Shown one piece after another: positions 43,492-52,442 of a stretch of 64,000 nt of DNA; within the stretch, counting starts at the first letter, position 1; each line of letters starts with the position of its first letter. This DNA is from Tropicibacter alexandrii (GTDB taxonomy: Bacteria > Pseudomonadota > Alphaproteobacteria > Rhodobacterales > Rhodobacteraceae). The stretch is taken from NCBI RefSeq assembly GCF_003667315.2, contig NZ_RCTZ02000025.1:1-64000 (forward strand). Reading direction: 5' to 3'. The translations under genes were made by a program, and so were the position numbers. The notes below the pieces were generated by a model that worked only from the letters and a program-made list of their open reading frames with translations, did no database searches and was not told the DNA's origin.

Positions 43492-44475
43492 TTGAAGGAA
43501 TTTGCGTTCGGTACGGAGCCGCCCGGGTCCGGTAGGATTTGCATCGTCGGGGCCGGATTCATGGGATGTGTCATCGCGACACTCTATGCGCATCACGGCT
43601 ATGATGCGGTGATCTGCGACAGCAATCAGACCATGCTTGACACTTACGTGGAGCGGGCCCGCCCGATCGCGGCAGGACTGATCGAGGATTCGGATGAATC
43701 GGAGGCCATGCTAGCCGGAGTGACACTTGAGCCGGATCTTGCGAGCGCGGTCGAAGGGGCCTTCCTCGTGCATGAAGCAGTGCAGGAATCCCTGGAAGTC
43801 AAACAGGCCCTGTTCGCGGAACTCGACAGGATCTGTCCGGAAAACGTGGTGCTGGCGACCAACACCTCGTCCTTCCTGATCTCCGACATCGCCGCTCAAA
43901 TGACACGCAAAGAGCGGATGATGGGCATTCACTATGTTACTCCGGGTCATATCGTTCCCGTAATCGAGTTGATCCATGCGGCCGATACGCCAGCGGAGTT
44001 GGTGGCATGGAGCCGCATGCTGGTGCAGAACATCGAACATGTCGGTGTCGCGATCCTCGAACGTCCGGGCTTTCTTGTGAACCGGATCCAGTTCGCCATG
44101 CTGACCGAGATCTATCGTCTGATGGACGAAGGCCTGGCAACGCGCGACGATATCGACGATGCCGTCCGGCTAAGTCTCGGGCCGCGGCTCGCGCTATGGG
44201 GTCCACTCCTGACTGAAGATCTAATCGTCTCGAAGAAGACCGCGCTCGCCGTCACTAATTCGATCTACGAGCAGACCGGAGACGAGAATTACAAGGGCCG
44301 GAAGGTGCTTGAGGATCTGGTCGAACAGAACAACCTCGGCGCGATGACGGGGCAGGGTTGGTACAAGTTCAACAACAGCCCCGAAGCGGTAGTCGAGACG
44401 CGGGACGCCCAATTGCGTGCCCTCCTGGCCTGGCTCGAAGAGATCGATCCCGTTCGCTCTTTGAACGTTAGCTAG
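43492..44475 (+). CDS. 3-hydroxyacyl-CoA dehydrogenase family protein
   Basis: A 327-residue dehydrogenase with NAD motif GAGFMGCVIATLYA near residue 20. The substrate-binding region has TNTSSFLISDIA and HYVTPGHIVPVIE, then a C-terminal helical domain. The start is TTG 43492, 5 bases after GGGAGGAGG. It is close to L-gulonate 3-dehydrogenase or carnitine-type 3HCDH proteins, so a hydroxy acid rather than a CoA ester may be the substrate. First gene of the block with the Zn alcohol dehydrogenase. Confidence 0.8.
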   Translation: MKEFAFGTEPPGSGRICIVGAGFMGCVIATLYAHHGYDAVICDSNQTMLDTYVERARPIAAGLIEDSDESEAMLAGVTLEPDLASAVEGAFLVHEAVQESLEVKQALFAELDRICPENVVLATNTSSFLISDIAAQMTRKERMMGIHYVTPGHIVPVIELIHAADTPAELVAWSRMLVQNIEHVGVAILERPGFLVNRIQFAMLTEIYRLMDEGLATRDDIDDAVRLSLGPRLALWGPLLTEDLIVSKKTALAVTNSIYEQTGDENYKGRKVLEDLVEQNNLGAMTGQGWYKFNNSPEAVVETRDAQLRALLAWLEEIDPVRSLNVS

Positions 44476-44559
44476 TTCGAACAAGGAAACGAGAAGCGGA
44501 AAACGACGTGTCCGGTAATTCGGCAGGGCAGGTGAATTTTAGTGCAAAGGGAGCGCGAT

Positions 44560-45633
44560 ATGCGGGGTGTGACATTTCCCGGAGACAAGCGGGTCGAGAT
44601 CATGGAGTTCGACGATCCGACGCCAGGGCCGGGCGAAGTGGTCATCGAGGTCAAGGCATCGGGTCTTTGCGGCAGTGATCTGCACGCCTACCGCGCACCG
44701 AGCGACGACCGGGCGTTTCGCAAATTGGCCAAGGGCAAACCTTACGAGACGATGCGCGACGGCGGACCCATAATCGCCGGACACGAGCCCTGCGGGGTCG
44801 TCGTAGCGATCGGGCCGGGGATTGATCGGAACATTGCGCGGATCGGGCAACGGGTGATGATCCATCACTACTCCGGCTGCCACATCTGCGATCAGTGCCG
44901 CACCGGGTGGCCCCAAATCTGCGAAAACAAGGTGCCTGACATTTACGGCTGGACAGCCCATGGCGCGCACGCGAAATACATGAAATGCGCGGCCCATACG
45001 CTGGTCACGCTGCCCGAAGAGCTGTCGTTCGAAGCGGGTGCGGCGATTGCCTGTGGGTCCGGCACCTCCTACGCCGCACTGCGCAAGATCCAGCCCAACG
45101 GCAGCCATACGATCGCGATCTTCGGACAGGGCCCTGTCGGGTTATCAGGCACACAATTCGCCGCGGCAATGGGGGCGAGGGTGATCGCTCTCGATATCAG
45201 CCCCGAGCGGCTCGAAATGGCCCGCCGCTTCGGCGCCGTCGAAACAATCAACCCGGTTGAAACCGACGCTGTGGAGGCAATCCGAGAACTGACACACGGT
45301 CGGGGCGCGCACTACACGCTGGAAACATCGGGCGCACCACAAGCGATCAACGACGCAGTCAAATGCCTACGGCTTTGGGGCACCGCGGTCTTCGTTGGAC
45401 TGGGACAGCCGACAGAAATCAACCTCGCGTCAGACGTGATCTTTCGCCAGATCAACATGGCGGGATCGTTCACCTTCTCCACTAACCTGATGGAGGATTG
45501 CGGCGTCTTTTCCGTGGATCGCGGGATCGACGTCGGTTCAATCTTCTCAGACCGGTGGGCGCTGGAGGACGCCGGAAAAGCCTACGACCTGCTCGACAAG
45601 CAGGTCGGGGGAAAGGGAGTAATCGTGTTTTGA
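44560..45633 (+). CDS. Zinc-dependent MDR alcohol dehydrogenase
   Basis: A 357-residue medium-chain dehydrogenase. Catalytic-zinc ligands include Cys in GLCGSDLHAY and GHEP; structural-zinc cysteines lie in HYSGCHICDQC...ICENKVP. Rossmann motif GQGPVGLSG near residue 185. Start ATG 44560 with GGGAGCG upstream. It probably oxidises an alcohol intermediate together with the aldehyde dehydrogenase at 48.7 kb. Confidence 0.87.
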   Translation: MRGVTFPGDKRVEIMEFDDPTPGPGEVVIEVKASGLCGSDLHAYRAPSDDRAFRKLAKGKPYETMRDGGPIIAGHEPCGVVVAIGPGIDRNIARIGQRVMIHHYSGCHICDQCRTGWPQICENKVPDIYGWTAHGAHAKYMKCAAHTLVTLPEELSFEAGAAIACGSGTSYAALRKIQPNGSHTIAIFGQGPVGLSGTQFAAAMGARVIALDISPERLEMARRFGAVETINPVETDAVEAIRELTHGRGAHYTLETSGAPQAINDAVKCLRLWGTAVFVGLGQPTEINLASDVIFRQINMAGSFTFSTNLMEDCGVFSVDRGIDVGSIFSDRWALEDAGKAYDLLDKQVGGKGVIVF

Positions 45634-45744
45634 GATGGGGGCCGCGCGCTGCAGTCCCGTAAGTTTTAAGCCGGATTGGTCGTTGCTTCCGCGATGCCCG
45701 GGCAGGGTGCCGGGAGGCGGCCGGAAAACAGAGGAGGAAAGAGA

Positions 45745-46716
45745 ATGAACAAACTATTGCGTAGTCTTGCCGCATCCATAGCACTAATGCCGCTGGCGAC
45801 CGCTGCGGTGGCGGATACCAAGATCCTGGCGAGCTGGGACCAGAGCTACGCCGCCGTCGGCGAGGTGCTGGACCCGTTCATGGAATACCTGGAGGCGGAG
45901 ACGACCGCCGAGCTCGGCCTGTCGCGGTTCGGGCCCGAGACGATCCCGCCGTTCGAACAGCTGAACCCGGTGACCCAGGGCCTGTTCGACATGCTCTATA
46001 CCAATGGCGGATATCACTACAATGATATCGCGCTCGGCATGGCGCTCGATTCTCTAAGCGGCGACATTGGTACGATCCACGAGTCGGGCATGTGGGACTT
46101 CGTCGATCAGGAATACCAGAAAGCCGGGTTGAAGCTCATCGCGATCTTCTACGATACCAACGGTTTCCACATGATCCTGAAGGAGCCCCTGACCGGCGAC
46201 GGGCTTACCGGCCGGCGCATCCGGGGCACCCCTCTCTATCATCCGGTGATCGAAGCGCTTGGCGGTTCCCCGGTGGTGTTACCGGGCGGGGATATCTATC
46301 CGGCTCTCGAACGTGGCGTGGTCGACGGCGCGGCCTGGCCGGCAGTGGGCGCGGTCAACTACCGCTGGTTCGAGGTGTCGAGCTACTTCGTGCGGCCGAC
46401 CTTCGGTCAGGTCGGGCATATGCTCTTGATGAACCTCGACGCGTGGAACGCGCTGGATGAACAGACCCGCACCGAGATCGAAACCGCCGCACGTGCCTAC
46501 GAGGTTGAAGCCTCGGCGACCTTCGACGGCCTCGCGGGCACCGAGGAAGAGACCCTCGTCGCCGAGGGGATGCAAGAGACCCGGTTCGAGGATGATGTCG
46601 TCGCCAACCTCAAGAGCGCCTGGTATAACGGGGTCATGGATCTGGCTGCGACCGTGAATCCCGACGAGATCGCGCAGATGCGCGAGATCGCCGAAACCGC
46701 CGGGATCGGCGAATGA
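45745..46716 (+). CDS. DctP-type TRAP transporter substrate-binding protein
   Basis: A 323-residue periplasmic protein. Signal peptide MNKLLRSLAASIALMPLATA. The mature part has FEQLNPVTQGLFDMLYTNG and WPAVGAVNYRWFEV. Start ATG 45745 behind GAGGAGGAAA. It forms a DctPQM system with the next two genes. Confidence 0.9.
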   Translation: MNKLLRSLAASIALMPLATAAVADTKILASWDQSYAAVGEVLDPFMEYLEAETTAELGLSRFGPETIPPFEQLNPVTQGLFDMLYTNGGYHYNDIALGMALDSLSGDIGTIHESGMWDFVDQEYQKAGLKLIAIFYDTNGFHMILKEPLTGDGLTGRRIRGTPLYHPVIEALGGSPVVLPGGDIYPALERGVVDGAAWPAVGAVNYRWFEVSSYFVRPTFGQVGHMLLMNLDAWNALDEQTRTEIETAARAYEVEASATFDGLAGTEEETLVAEGMQETRFEDDVVANLKSAWYNGVMDLAATVNPDEIAQMREIAETAGIGE

Positions 46717-46786
46717 TGATCCTCCCCGGTAGTCGCCCCGGTCTCGGGGCGGCCCCACAGAGTTCCAATCGGGTACGGAGACAGGG

Positions 46787-47311
46787 ATGAGAGTGGTTTT
46801 GCGCCGCCTGGGCCGAGCGCTCTTGTGGGCTCACGATGCGTTGGTCACTTTGAGCTACTGGCTAGGGGCTGGGGCCCTGGGCCTGATCGTGATGATTTTT
46901 TCCTATGAGGTCTTCTCGCGCTATCTGATGGGCGCGCCGACCAAGTGGGCCAGCGACTTCGTGTCGTTCCTGCTACTTATCTCGATCTTTCTAGTCCTGC
47001 CGCACGTAACGCGGATTGACGGTAACGTGTCCGTTCCGATCCTGCTCAACGTGCTCGGACGGCGCGCCTCCGATTTCATGCGGCGCCTAGGGTTTGTGTT
47101 AGGTGCCGCCGTCTGCCTCTGGGCCAGCTACATCTTCCTGGACGAAACGCTGCGGTTGATGGACCGGGGTACGGCCACACTCACCAGCGTGCGGTTTCCC
47201 AAATGGATCTTGTTCGCCTTCCTCGTGTTCGGAATGTTGAATGCCGGCCTCGCCTTTCTAAGGCTCGCCTTCAGCGGCAAATCCCATCAAGAGACGCAGG
47301 CAACGATATGA
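46787..47311 (+). CDS. TRAP transporter small permease (DctQ)
   Basis: A 174-residue protein with four hydrophobic helices, typical of DctQ. Its stop overlaps the DctM start (ATGA), so they are coupled. Confidence 0.88.
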   Translation: MRVVLRRLGRALLWAHDALVTLSYWLGAGALGLIVMIFSYEVFSRYLMGAPTKWASDFVSFLLLISIFLVLPHVTRIDGNVSVPILLNVLGRRASDFMRRLGFVLGAAVCLWASYIFLDETLRLMDRGTATLTSVRFPKWILFAFLVFGMLNAGLAFLRLAFSGKSHQETQATI

Positions 47312-48618
47312 TCGAGGGTATTCCCGCCGTACTTGCCGGAGTCGGGCTTCTGCTCCTGTTCATGGCCGCTGGTATGCCTGTCTTTGTCGCCTTCCTGACG
47401 GTGAACATGGGCGCCACGCTGCTGGTTTTGGGACCTGCTGGCTTCGGGATGTTTTCCGGCAGTTTCTACGAGACCGCCACGAACTCCACCCTAGTGACGA
47501 TCCCGCTATTCATCCTAATGGGGGAACTCCTGTTCCGAAGCCGCGCGGTCGATGTGTTGTTTCAGTCGATAGACACGTTGATTGGACGGGTGCCCGGACG
47601 CCAGTATGTACTCTCCATCGTCCTTGCGACTGTCTTCAGCACGCTCTCCGGCGCGGCAATGGGAGTGGCGGCTATGTTGGGTCGCTCGCTTCTGCCAGGA
47701 ATGATCGCGCGCGGCTATGACGCGCGGCTGTCGGTCGGCACGATCCTGGCCGGCGCCAGCCTCGCTCCGCTAATCCCGCCTAGCGTACTCGTCATCATCA
47801 TCGGCACGCTCGCCGGGGTATCCATCGCCGGGTTGCTGATCGCGGGGATCATCCCTGGACTGATATTCGCGGGGCTGTTCACGACCTATGTTTTCCTGCG
47901 TATATGGCGCAATCCGTCTCTGGCTCCGCAAAATGACGAGGCGACGCGCCGGGTCGAGTTCAAGGACGCCCTGATCGCAGTTGCGCGTCTCTTGCCGTTC
48001 ACTATCATCATCGTCTCCGTCATGGGGTTGATACTCGCCGGAGTTGCCACTCCGACGGAGGCCGGCGCGATGGGCGTTCTGGGCGCGCTTATGACAGCCG
48101 CGATCTATCGCAATCTTTCAGTGAAGATGGTTCTCGAGTCCCTAGGCGGGTCGGTGAAGATTTCGGCGATGATCCTGATCATCATGGCCAGTTCGAAGTT
48201 GTTCAGTCAACTTTTGGCCTTTTCCGGTGGCGCCTCGGCACTCACCGCGTGGATCGTGGGACTGGATGTCTCCCCTTGGCTTATGCTGGTGCTCCTGATG
48301 GTTCTTCCATTCATCCTGTGCATGTTCATTGACCAAATCGCTTTGATGTTGATTGTCATTCCGATCTACCTACCGATCATAGATAGCTTCGGCTACGACC
48401 CGATCTGGTTCTGGCTTCTGTTCCTAGTGAACATCACGGTTGGAGGGATAACCCCGCCGTTCGGCTACACACTATTCGCCCTGAAAAGCGCATGGAGCGA
48501 GGGATCGCTTTCCACCGTGTTCGCTGCAGCTTGGCCGTTCGTTGCCCTGTTCATACTTGGGATGATCATTCTTGCTGTGGCGCCGGGCCTGACGACGTAT
48601 CTGCCGTCGAAGCTCTAG
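47308..48618 (+). CDS. TRAP transporter large permease (DctM)
   Basis: A 436-residue protein with about 12 membrane helices. Conserved DctM stretches are LIPPSVLVIIIGTLAG and NITVGGITPPFGYTLFA. ATG 47308 gives the normal N-terminus; longer upstream frames overlap DctQ. The substrate is probably a carboxylate. Confidence 0.92.
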   Translation: MIEGIPAVLAGVGLLLLFMAAGMPVFVAFLTVNMGATLLVLGPAGFGMFSGSFYETATNSTLVTIPLFILMGELLFRSRAVDVLFQSIDTLIGRVPGRQYVLSIVLATVFSTLSGAAMGVAAMLGRSLLPGMIARGYDARLSVGTILAGASLAPLIPPSVLVIIIGTLAGVSIAGLLIAGIIPGLIFAGLFTTYVFLRIWRNPSLAPQNDEATRRVEFKDALIAVARLLPFTIIIVSVMGLILAGVATPTEAGAMGVLGALMTAAIYRNLSVKMVLESLGGSVKISAMILIIMASSKLFSQLLAFSGGASALTAWIVGLDVSPWLMLVLLMVLPFILCMFIDQIALMLIVIPIYLPIIDSFGYDPIWFWLLFLVNITVGGITPPFGYTLFALKSAWSEGSLSTVFAAAWPFVALFILGMIILAVAPGLTTYLPSKL

Positions 48619-48716
48619 GGCGGCGGCCCCGAGGACATGGACCGGCGACCGAGTGTCTCGAGCGCACCAGCTTCCGGTCCCCCGATGTAAAAACCGACAA
48701 GAGGGAGAAGCTCTAC

Positions 48717-50207
48717 ATGGAAAACGACCTGGAAAAGTATCAGATATTTATCGGCAACGAGTGGCGCGACAGCGCCACGAAGGAAACCTTTGAAAGCTAT
48801 AACCCCTATTCCGGGGAGCCTTGGGCCAAGATCCCGAAGTGCGATGCGCGGGATGTCGACGCCGCCGTGGATGCGGCGCATGATGCGCTCTATTCCGGGC
48901 CCTGGGGGCAGATGCCGCCGACGCAGCGCGGCGCGTTGATGCGCAAACTGGCGGAGCTAATCCAGCGAGATGCGGACAAGTTGGCGACAGTGGAAGTGCG
49001 CGACAACGGCAAGTTGTTGGCGGAGGTCCGCGGTCAGGTCAGTTTTCTGCCACAATGGTTGTACTTTTATGCTGGCCTCGCAGACAAGGTCACCGGTTCA
49101 GTCGTGCCGATCGACCGGCCGGACATGTTCACCTACACACTACGGGAACCTGTGGGGGTCGTTGCCGCTATCGTTCCTTGGAACTCCCCACTCATGCTGA
49201 TGATGTGGAAATTGGCCCCGGCGCTGGCGGCGGGCTGTACTTTTGTGCTGAAACCGTCGGAATACACTTCGGCCTCCGCCCTGCAATTCGCGGCACTCGT
49301 GCGTGAGGCAGGCTTCCCAGAGGGGGTCTTCAACGTGGTTACCGGCTTCGGCAAGGAGGTTGGCGATCCGTTGACCAGCCACCCAAAAGTAGCCAAGGTC
49401 GCCTTCACCGGGGGCGAGGGCGCCGGACGAAAGATCATGGAAAATGCGTCGGCCGACTTCAAACGGCTAACCTTGGAACTTGGCGGGAAATCCGCTCAGA
49501 TCGTGTTCCCCGACGCCGATCTTGCGGCTGCTGTCTCGGGCGGGATCGCCGGGATCTTTGCCGCTACCGGACAGACCTGCATCGCCGGGTCGCGGCTGTT
49601 GGTACATGAAGGCATCTATGACGCCTACCTGGAACGGTTCGTCACTTCAGCCAGAACCGCGCAGATGGGAGATCCGATGGAGCTGACGACACAAGTCGGT
49701 CCGGTCACGACGCAACCCCAGTTTGACCGCATCCTGTCCTACATCGACATCGCCAAGGAGGAGGGCGCTCGCTGTGCTCTCGGCGGTGGCCCAGCAGTCC
49801 GACCCGAGTGCGGCAACGGGTGGTTCATCGAACCCACAGTCTTCGCAGATGTTCGCAACGACATGCGCATCGCGCAGGAGGAGGTCTTCGGTCCCGTAGT
49901 CTCGGTTATCCCGTTCTCGGAAGACGAGGAGGCCTATGCCATTGCCAACGATACCGAATATGGTTTGGCCGCCGGCGTCTGGACCTCCAGCATCAAGCGC
50001 GCGACGGTGGCGCCACGACGGCTTCGCGCGGGAACGGTCTGGGTCAATACCTACCGGGCGGCTAGCGTGATGATGCCCTTCGGCGGGGTCAAGAAATCCG
50101 GTTTCGGACGCGAGAACGGGATCGAGGCGATTGAGCAATACCTGGAAACCAAATCGGTCTGGCTCTCCTACGAGGCAGAAACCAAGAATCCCTTTGTGAT
50201 GCAATGA
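48717..50207 (+). CDS. Aldehyde dehydrogenase
   Basis: A 496-residue ALDH. Asn in the PWNSPLMLM loop, catalytic Glu in LELGGKSAQ and Cys in ATGQTCIAG are visible. Start ATG 48717 with GAGGGAGAAG upstream. It follows the DctPQM genes by 98 bases. It could oxidise the aldehyde made by the Zn alcohol dehydrogenase of the same block. Confidence 0.88.
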   Translation: MENDLEKYQIFIGNEWRDSATKETFESYNPYSGEPWAKIPKCDARDVDAAVDAAHDALYSGPWGQMPPTQRGALMRKLAELIQRDADKLATVEVRDNGKLLAEVRGQVSFLPQWLYFYAGLADKVTGSVVPIDRPDMFTYTLREPVGVVAAIVPWNSPLMLMMWKLAPALAAGCTFVLKPSEYTSASALQFAALVREAGFPEGVFNVVTGFGKEVGDPLTSHPKVAKVAFTGGEGAGRKIMENASADFKRLTLELGGKSAQIVFPDADLAAAVSGGIAGIFAATGQTCIAGSRLLVHEGIYDAYLERFVTSARTAQMGDPMELTTQVGPVTTQPQFDRILSYIDIAKEEGARCALGGGPAVRPECGNGWFIEPTVFADVRNDMRIAQEEVFGPVVSVIPFSEDEEAYAIANDTEYGLAAGVWTSSIKRATVAPRRLRAGTVWVNTYRAASVMMPFGGVKKSGFGRENGIEAIEQYLETKSVWLSYEAETKNPFVMQ

Positions 50208-50389
50208 TGGCCTGTCCAGGTTCACAGATGACCCGGTGGCCTTCAAGCTTTTCATATATGTGTAAACTGCAACGGCCCGCGTGATGCATGTTGTTTGGAT
50301 CAGGGCTCAAAAATAGTCTTGCCTTGGGCGGGTAGCGATATCGGAACCCCTTCCGCCACCGGCCCTGATCCAATAGGAGGAGCACATCC

Positions 50390-50971
50390 ATGTTGCCAGC
50401 TGCAGAAGATTTCATTCGCGAAGTTCGCGATATCTATTCCCGCGTCGACACGCCAGAAGAGCGTTTCAAGGAAATTCAGCCTCATCTCGAAAAACTGCTT
50501 CAGGATGAGGAATTGCGCGAGGTTTCCAAGACTTGGCCATTCCGAAACGAACCAGAACGCGGGTATATTGAGAACCTCCTGTTCTACGAAGATCCTGATT
50601 ATGGTTTCGTTCTGAATTCGCTTCTAAAAAAACCTGGGGAAAGCACCCCCGTTCACGATCACGGCCACGTCTGGACGATGTACGGCGTGCTCAGAGGGAA
50701 AGAGAAGGTTATCCGCTATGAGCGCGCGGATGACGGCAGCAGCGAAGAACAGGCGGATCTGAAGGTACTGGGGGAACATGACGTCGAGCCGGGTTACATC
50801 GATTTCGTTCGCCCTTACGAAATTCACGTCGAGCATACCGGCGAAGAGCCGGTCGTCGGAATCATCTTCCGCGATCACCGCGTCGGTGACTTCCTTCAGA
50901 ATTTCTACGAGGCAGACTCGGGCAAGATCAACAAGACCAAGGGTCCTGTTCAGATCCCATATGAACTCTAA
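50390..50971 (+). CDS. Cupin-domain protein, cysteine-dioxygenase-like
   Basis: A 193-residue cupin. The metal motif is PVHDHGHVWTMYGVLRGKE near residue 85 (H-x-H and E) with a second His in YEIHVEHTG. It resembles cysteine dioxygenase-type small-molecule dioxygenases; the substrate is not clear. A GTGTAAA-containing stretch near 50250-50266 resembles the palindrome at 52218-52233. Confidence 0.75.
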   Translation: MLPAAEDFIREVRDIYSRVDTPEERFKEIQPHLEKLLQDEELREVSKTWPFRNEPERGYIENLLFYEDPDYGFVLNSLLKKPGESTPVHDHGHVWTMYGVLRGKEKVIRYERADDGSSEEQADLKVLGEHDVEPGYIDFVRPYEIHVEHTGEEPVVGIIFRDHRVGDFLQNFYEADSGKINKTKGPVQIPYEL

Positions 50972-50984
50972 CAATGATCAAACG

Positions 50985-51009
50985 GTCCGCCCTCTTATTG
51001 GGGGCGGAC
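50985..51009. terminator. Bidirectional hairpin between cupin and IclR genes
   Basis: GTCCGCC (50985-50991) and GGCGGAC (51003-51009) frame a loop with TCTTATT between convergent genes. T-runs are short. Confidence 0.5.
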
Positions 51010-51041
51010 AGACCAAAGTCGCGGCGCGGTAGTCCCCTTAG

Positions 51042-51815
51042 TCAGTGTAGCTGTTGGACGTGGTCCGTGAGGGTTTGCGAAATCCGGGTTAGTTCGGCCG
51101 AGATTTGATCTTGTTTTTCCGTCAGCCTTTCGGAGAGCCCGTGTGCACCAATTGCGAGTTTTCGGTGTCCTGGCGGAATCGGAATGAGCATCGAAAGCAT
51201 GGCAGCTCCCCAATGTGCAGTCGGAGATACCAGTTCTCGCGCATGTACGAACGACAGGTCCGTGTCGCGATGGCTGGCGAGTTTCTGGAGAAACTGGGTT
51301 TCACTGAACTTACTGCGATCCAGCAACTCGGCAGCCACGGTCTGCCAGTAGATCGACAGAGCTTCGTCTTCGCCTATGCGCGACAGGAATAACCAACCAG
51401 TGCCGGTCTGCACCAACAAGCGCCGCGTGCCACGTTTCATCCGGATGCTTTCCGAGCCTTGCACTGTTTCCACGTATTCAAGATAAATGCCGATCGGTGT
51501 GGCTAAAACGACGGATTCCTGCGTGGCTTCCCGAAGCCGCCACATCTCGTCTAGCACCAGATGCTGCTCATAGTCGCCCGCACCGATCCAAGAGGTCAGA
51601 TGCCCAATCCGGCCGCTTGGCATGTAACCATAGGTCTTGCTGTCAAAGTCCATGTACCCCTTTTCTACCATGCACTGAAGTAACATGCTGACGCTCGAAA
51701 CGGGTAGGCCAAGGTTAGTCGCGATTTCGCTCAATCGACACGGCCGCCGCGTCTCCGAGAAGAACTCCAAAATGAGGAATACTCGCTCCGCGGACTTGAC
51801 CAGACCTTTCGCCAT
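51042..51815 (-). CDS. IclR-family regulator
   Basis: A 257-residue IclR regulator. Winged helix around CRLSEIATNLGLPVSSVSMLLQCMV; a GAF-like effector domain follows. Start at 51815 (MAKGLVKS) behind a GGAGAGG site; the longer upstream frame (from 51893) overlaps an operator. Phthalate-type catabolic operons in other bacteria are often run by IclR proteins, so it is a candidate controller of the TTAG boxes. Confidence 0.85.
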   Translation of the reverse strand: MAKGLVKSAERVFLILEFFSETRRPCRLSEIATNLGLPVSSVSMLLQCMVEKGYMDFDSKTYGYMPSGRIGHLTSWIGAGDYEQHLVLDEMWRLREATQESVVLATPIGIYLEYVETVQGSESIRMKRGTRRLLVQTGTGWLFLSRIGEDEALSIYWQTVAAELLDRSKFSETQFLQKLASHRDTDLSFVHARELVSPTAHWGAAMLSMLIPIPPGHRKLAIGAHGLSERLTEKQDQISAELTRISQTLTDHVQQLH

Positions 51816-51885
51816 CCCCGACCTCTCCACCACACCCCGGTCGGCGCCGTACGCGTGAGCCAATATGCAATAATGCCCATTGATA

Positions 51886-51897
51886 TTAGACATCTAA
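51886..51897. promoter_or_regulatory. TTAG box upstream of the IclR gene
   Basis: TTAGACATCTAA, 5-bp arms, the best match to the consensus. It lies about 70 bases before the IclR start. Confidence 0.55.
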
Positions 51898-52343
51898 CCT
51901 TTTTTGTCAATATCGAGCAGCGTGGCACGCGGGAATACGTCCCACTTGCTTCGCAGTGCGGAGGGCGGGTGTCGAACAAGACAGACGCGTTCTTCACCGG
52001 GGGAGCACGACCCAGAATCGGAAATTGCATCCAATTGTAAACACCTATTCAGGTGCAGTGAAATCAATAGGGATTTGCTTATGGATGTAGGCGATCTTAA
52101 TATTAGACATCTATGTAATTTCCGGGCGCTACTAGAGACGGTTTTGACCTCGATGCAGAGGTAGACGTACCAGGACAGTGGAGACTTGATCGCAAGCGAT
52201 AACACGGAGTTCAAGAATTTCACATATGTGAAAAGCAAGTGTCTGCCCAACTGAATGCGTTGACTAATAGTGCCCGCGGTTGGAAATCTTGTCGCAAAGA
52301 TAATGAGATAGCGCGAAAAGCGCGGAAGCAAGGGAGGAGAAAA
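51898..52343. promoter_or_regulatory. Upstream region of the gene cut by the IS3 element
   Basis: No gene. Contains the TTAG box TTAGACATCTAT (52103-52114) and a perfect 16-bp palindrome TTTCACATATGTGAAA (52218-52233). GGGAGGAG stands before the truncated frame. Confidence 0.5.
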
Positions 52344-52412
52344 ATGGATATGGTCGAGGATACCCTCGTGTCCGTCGTCAGGGATTTTGGGACAGATGGC
52401 TGCCTGATCTAA
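52344..52412 (+). pseudogene. Start of a gene truncated by the IS3 element
   Basis: 22 codons from ATG 52344 with a strong GGGAGGAG, ending at a TAA formed by the IS end. The following gene part is missing beyond the IS. Product unknown. Confidence 0.6.
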
Positions 52413-52442
52413 GAGAGGGTCTGGCTCATCTGGTTGTTTTGA

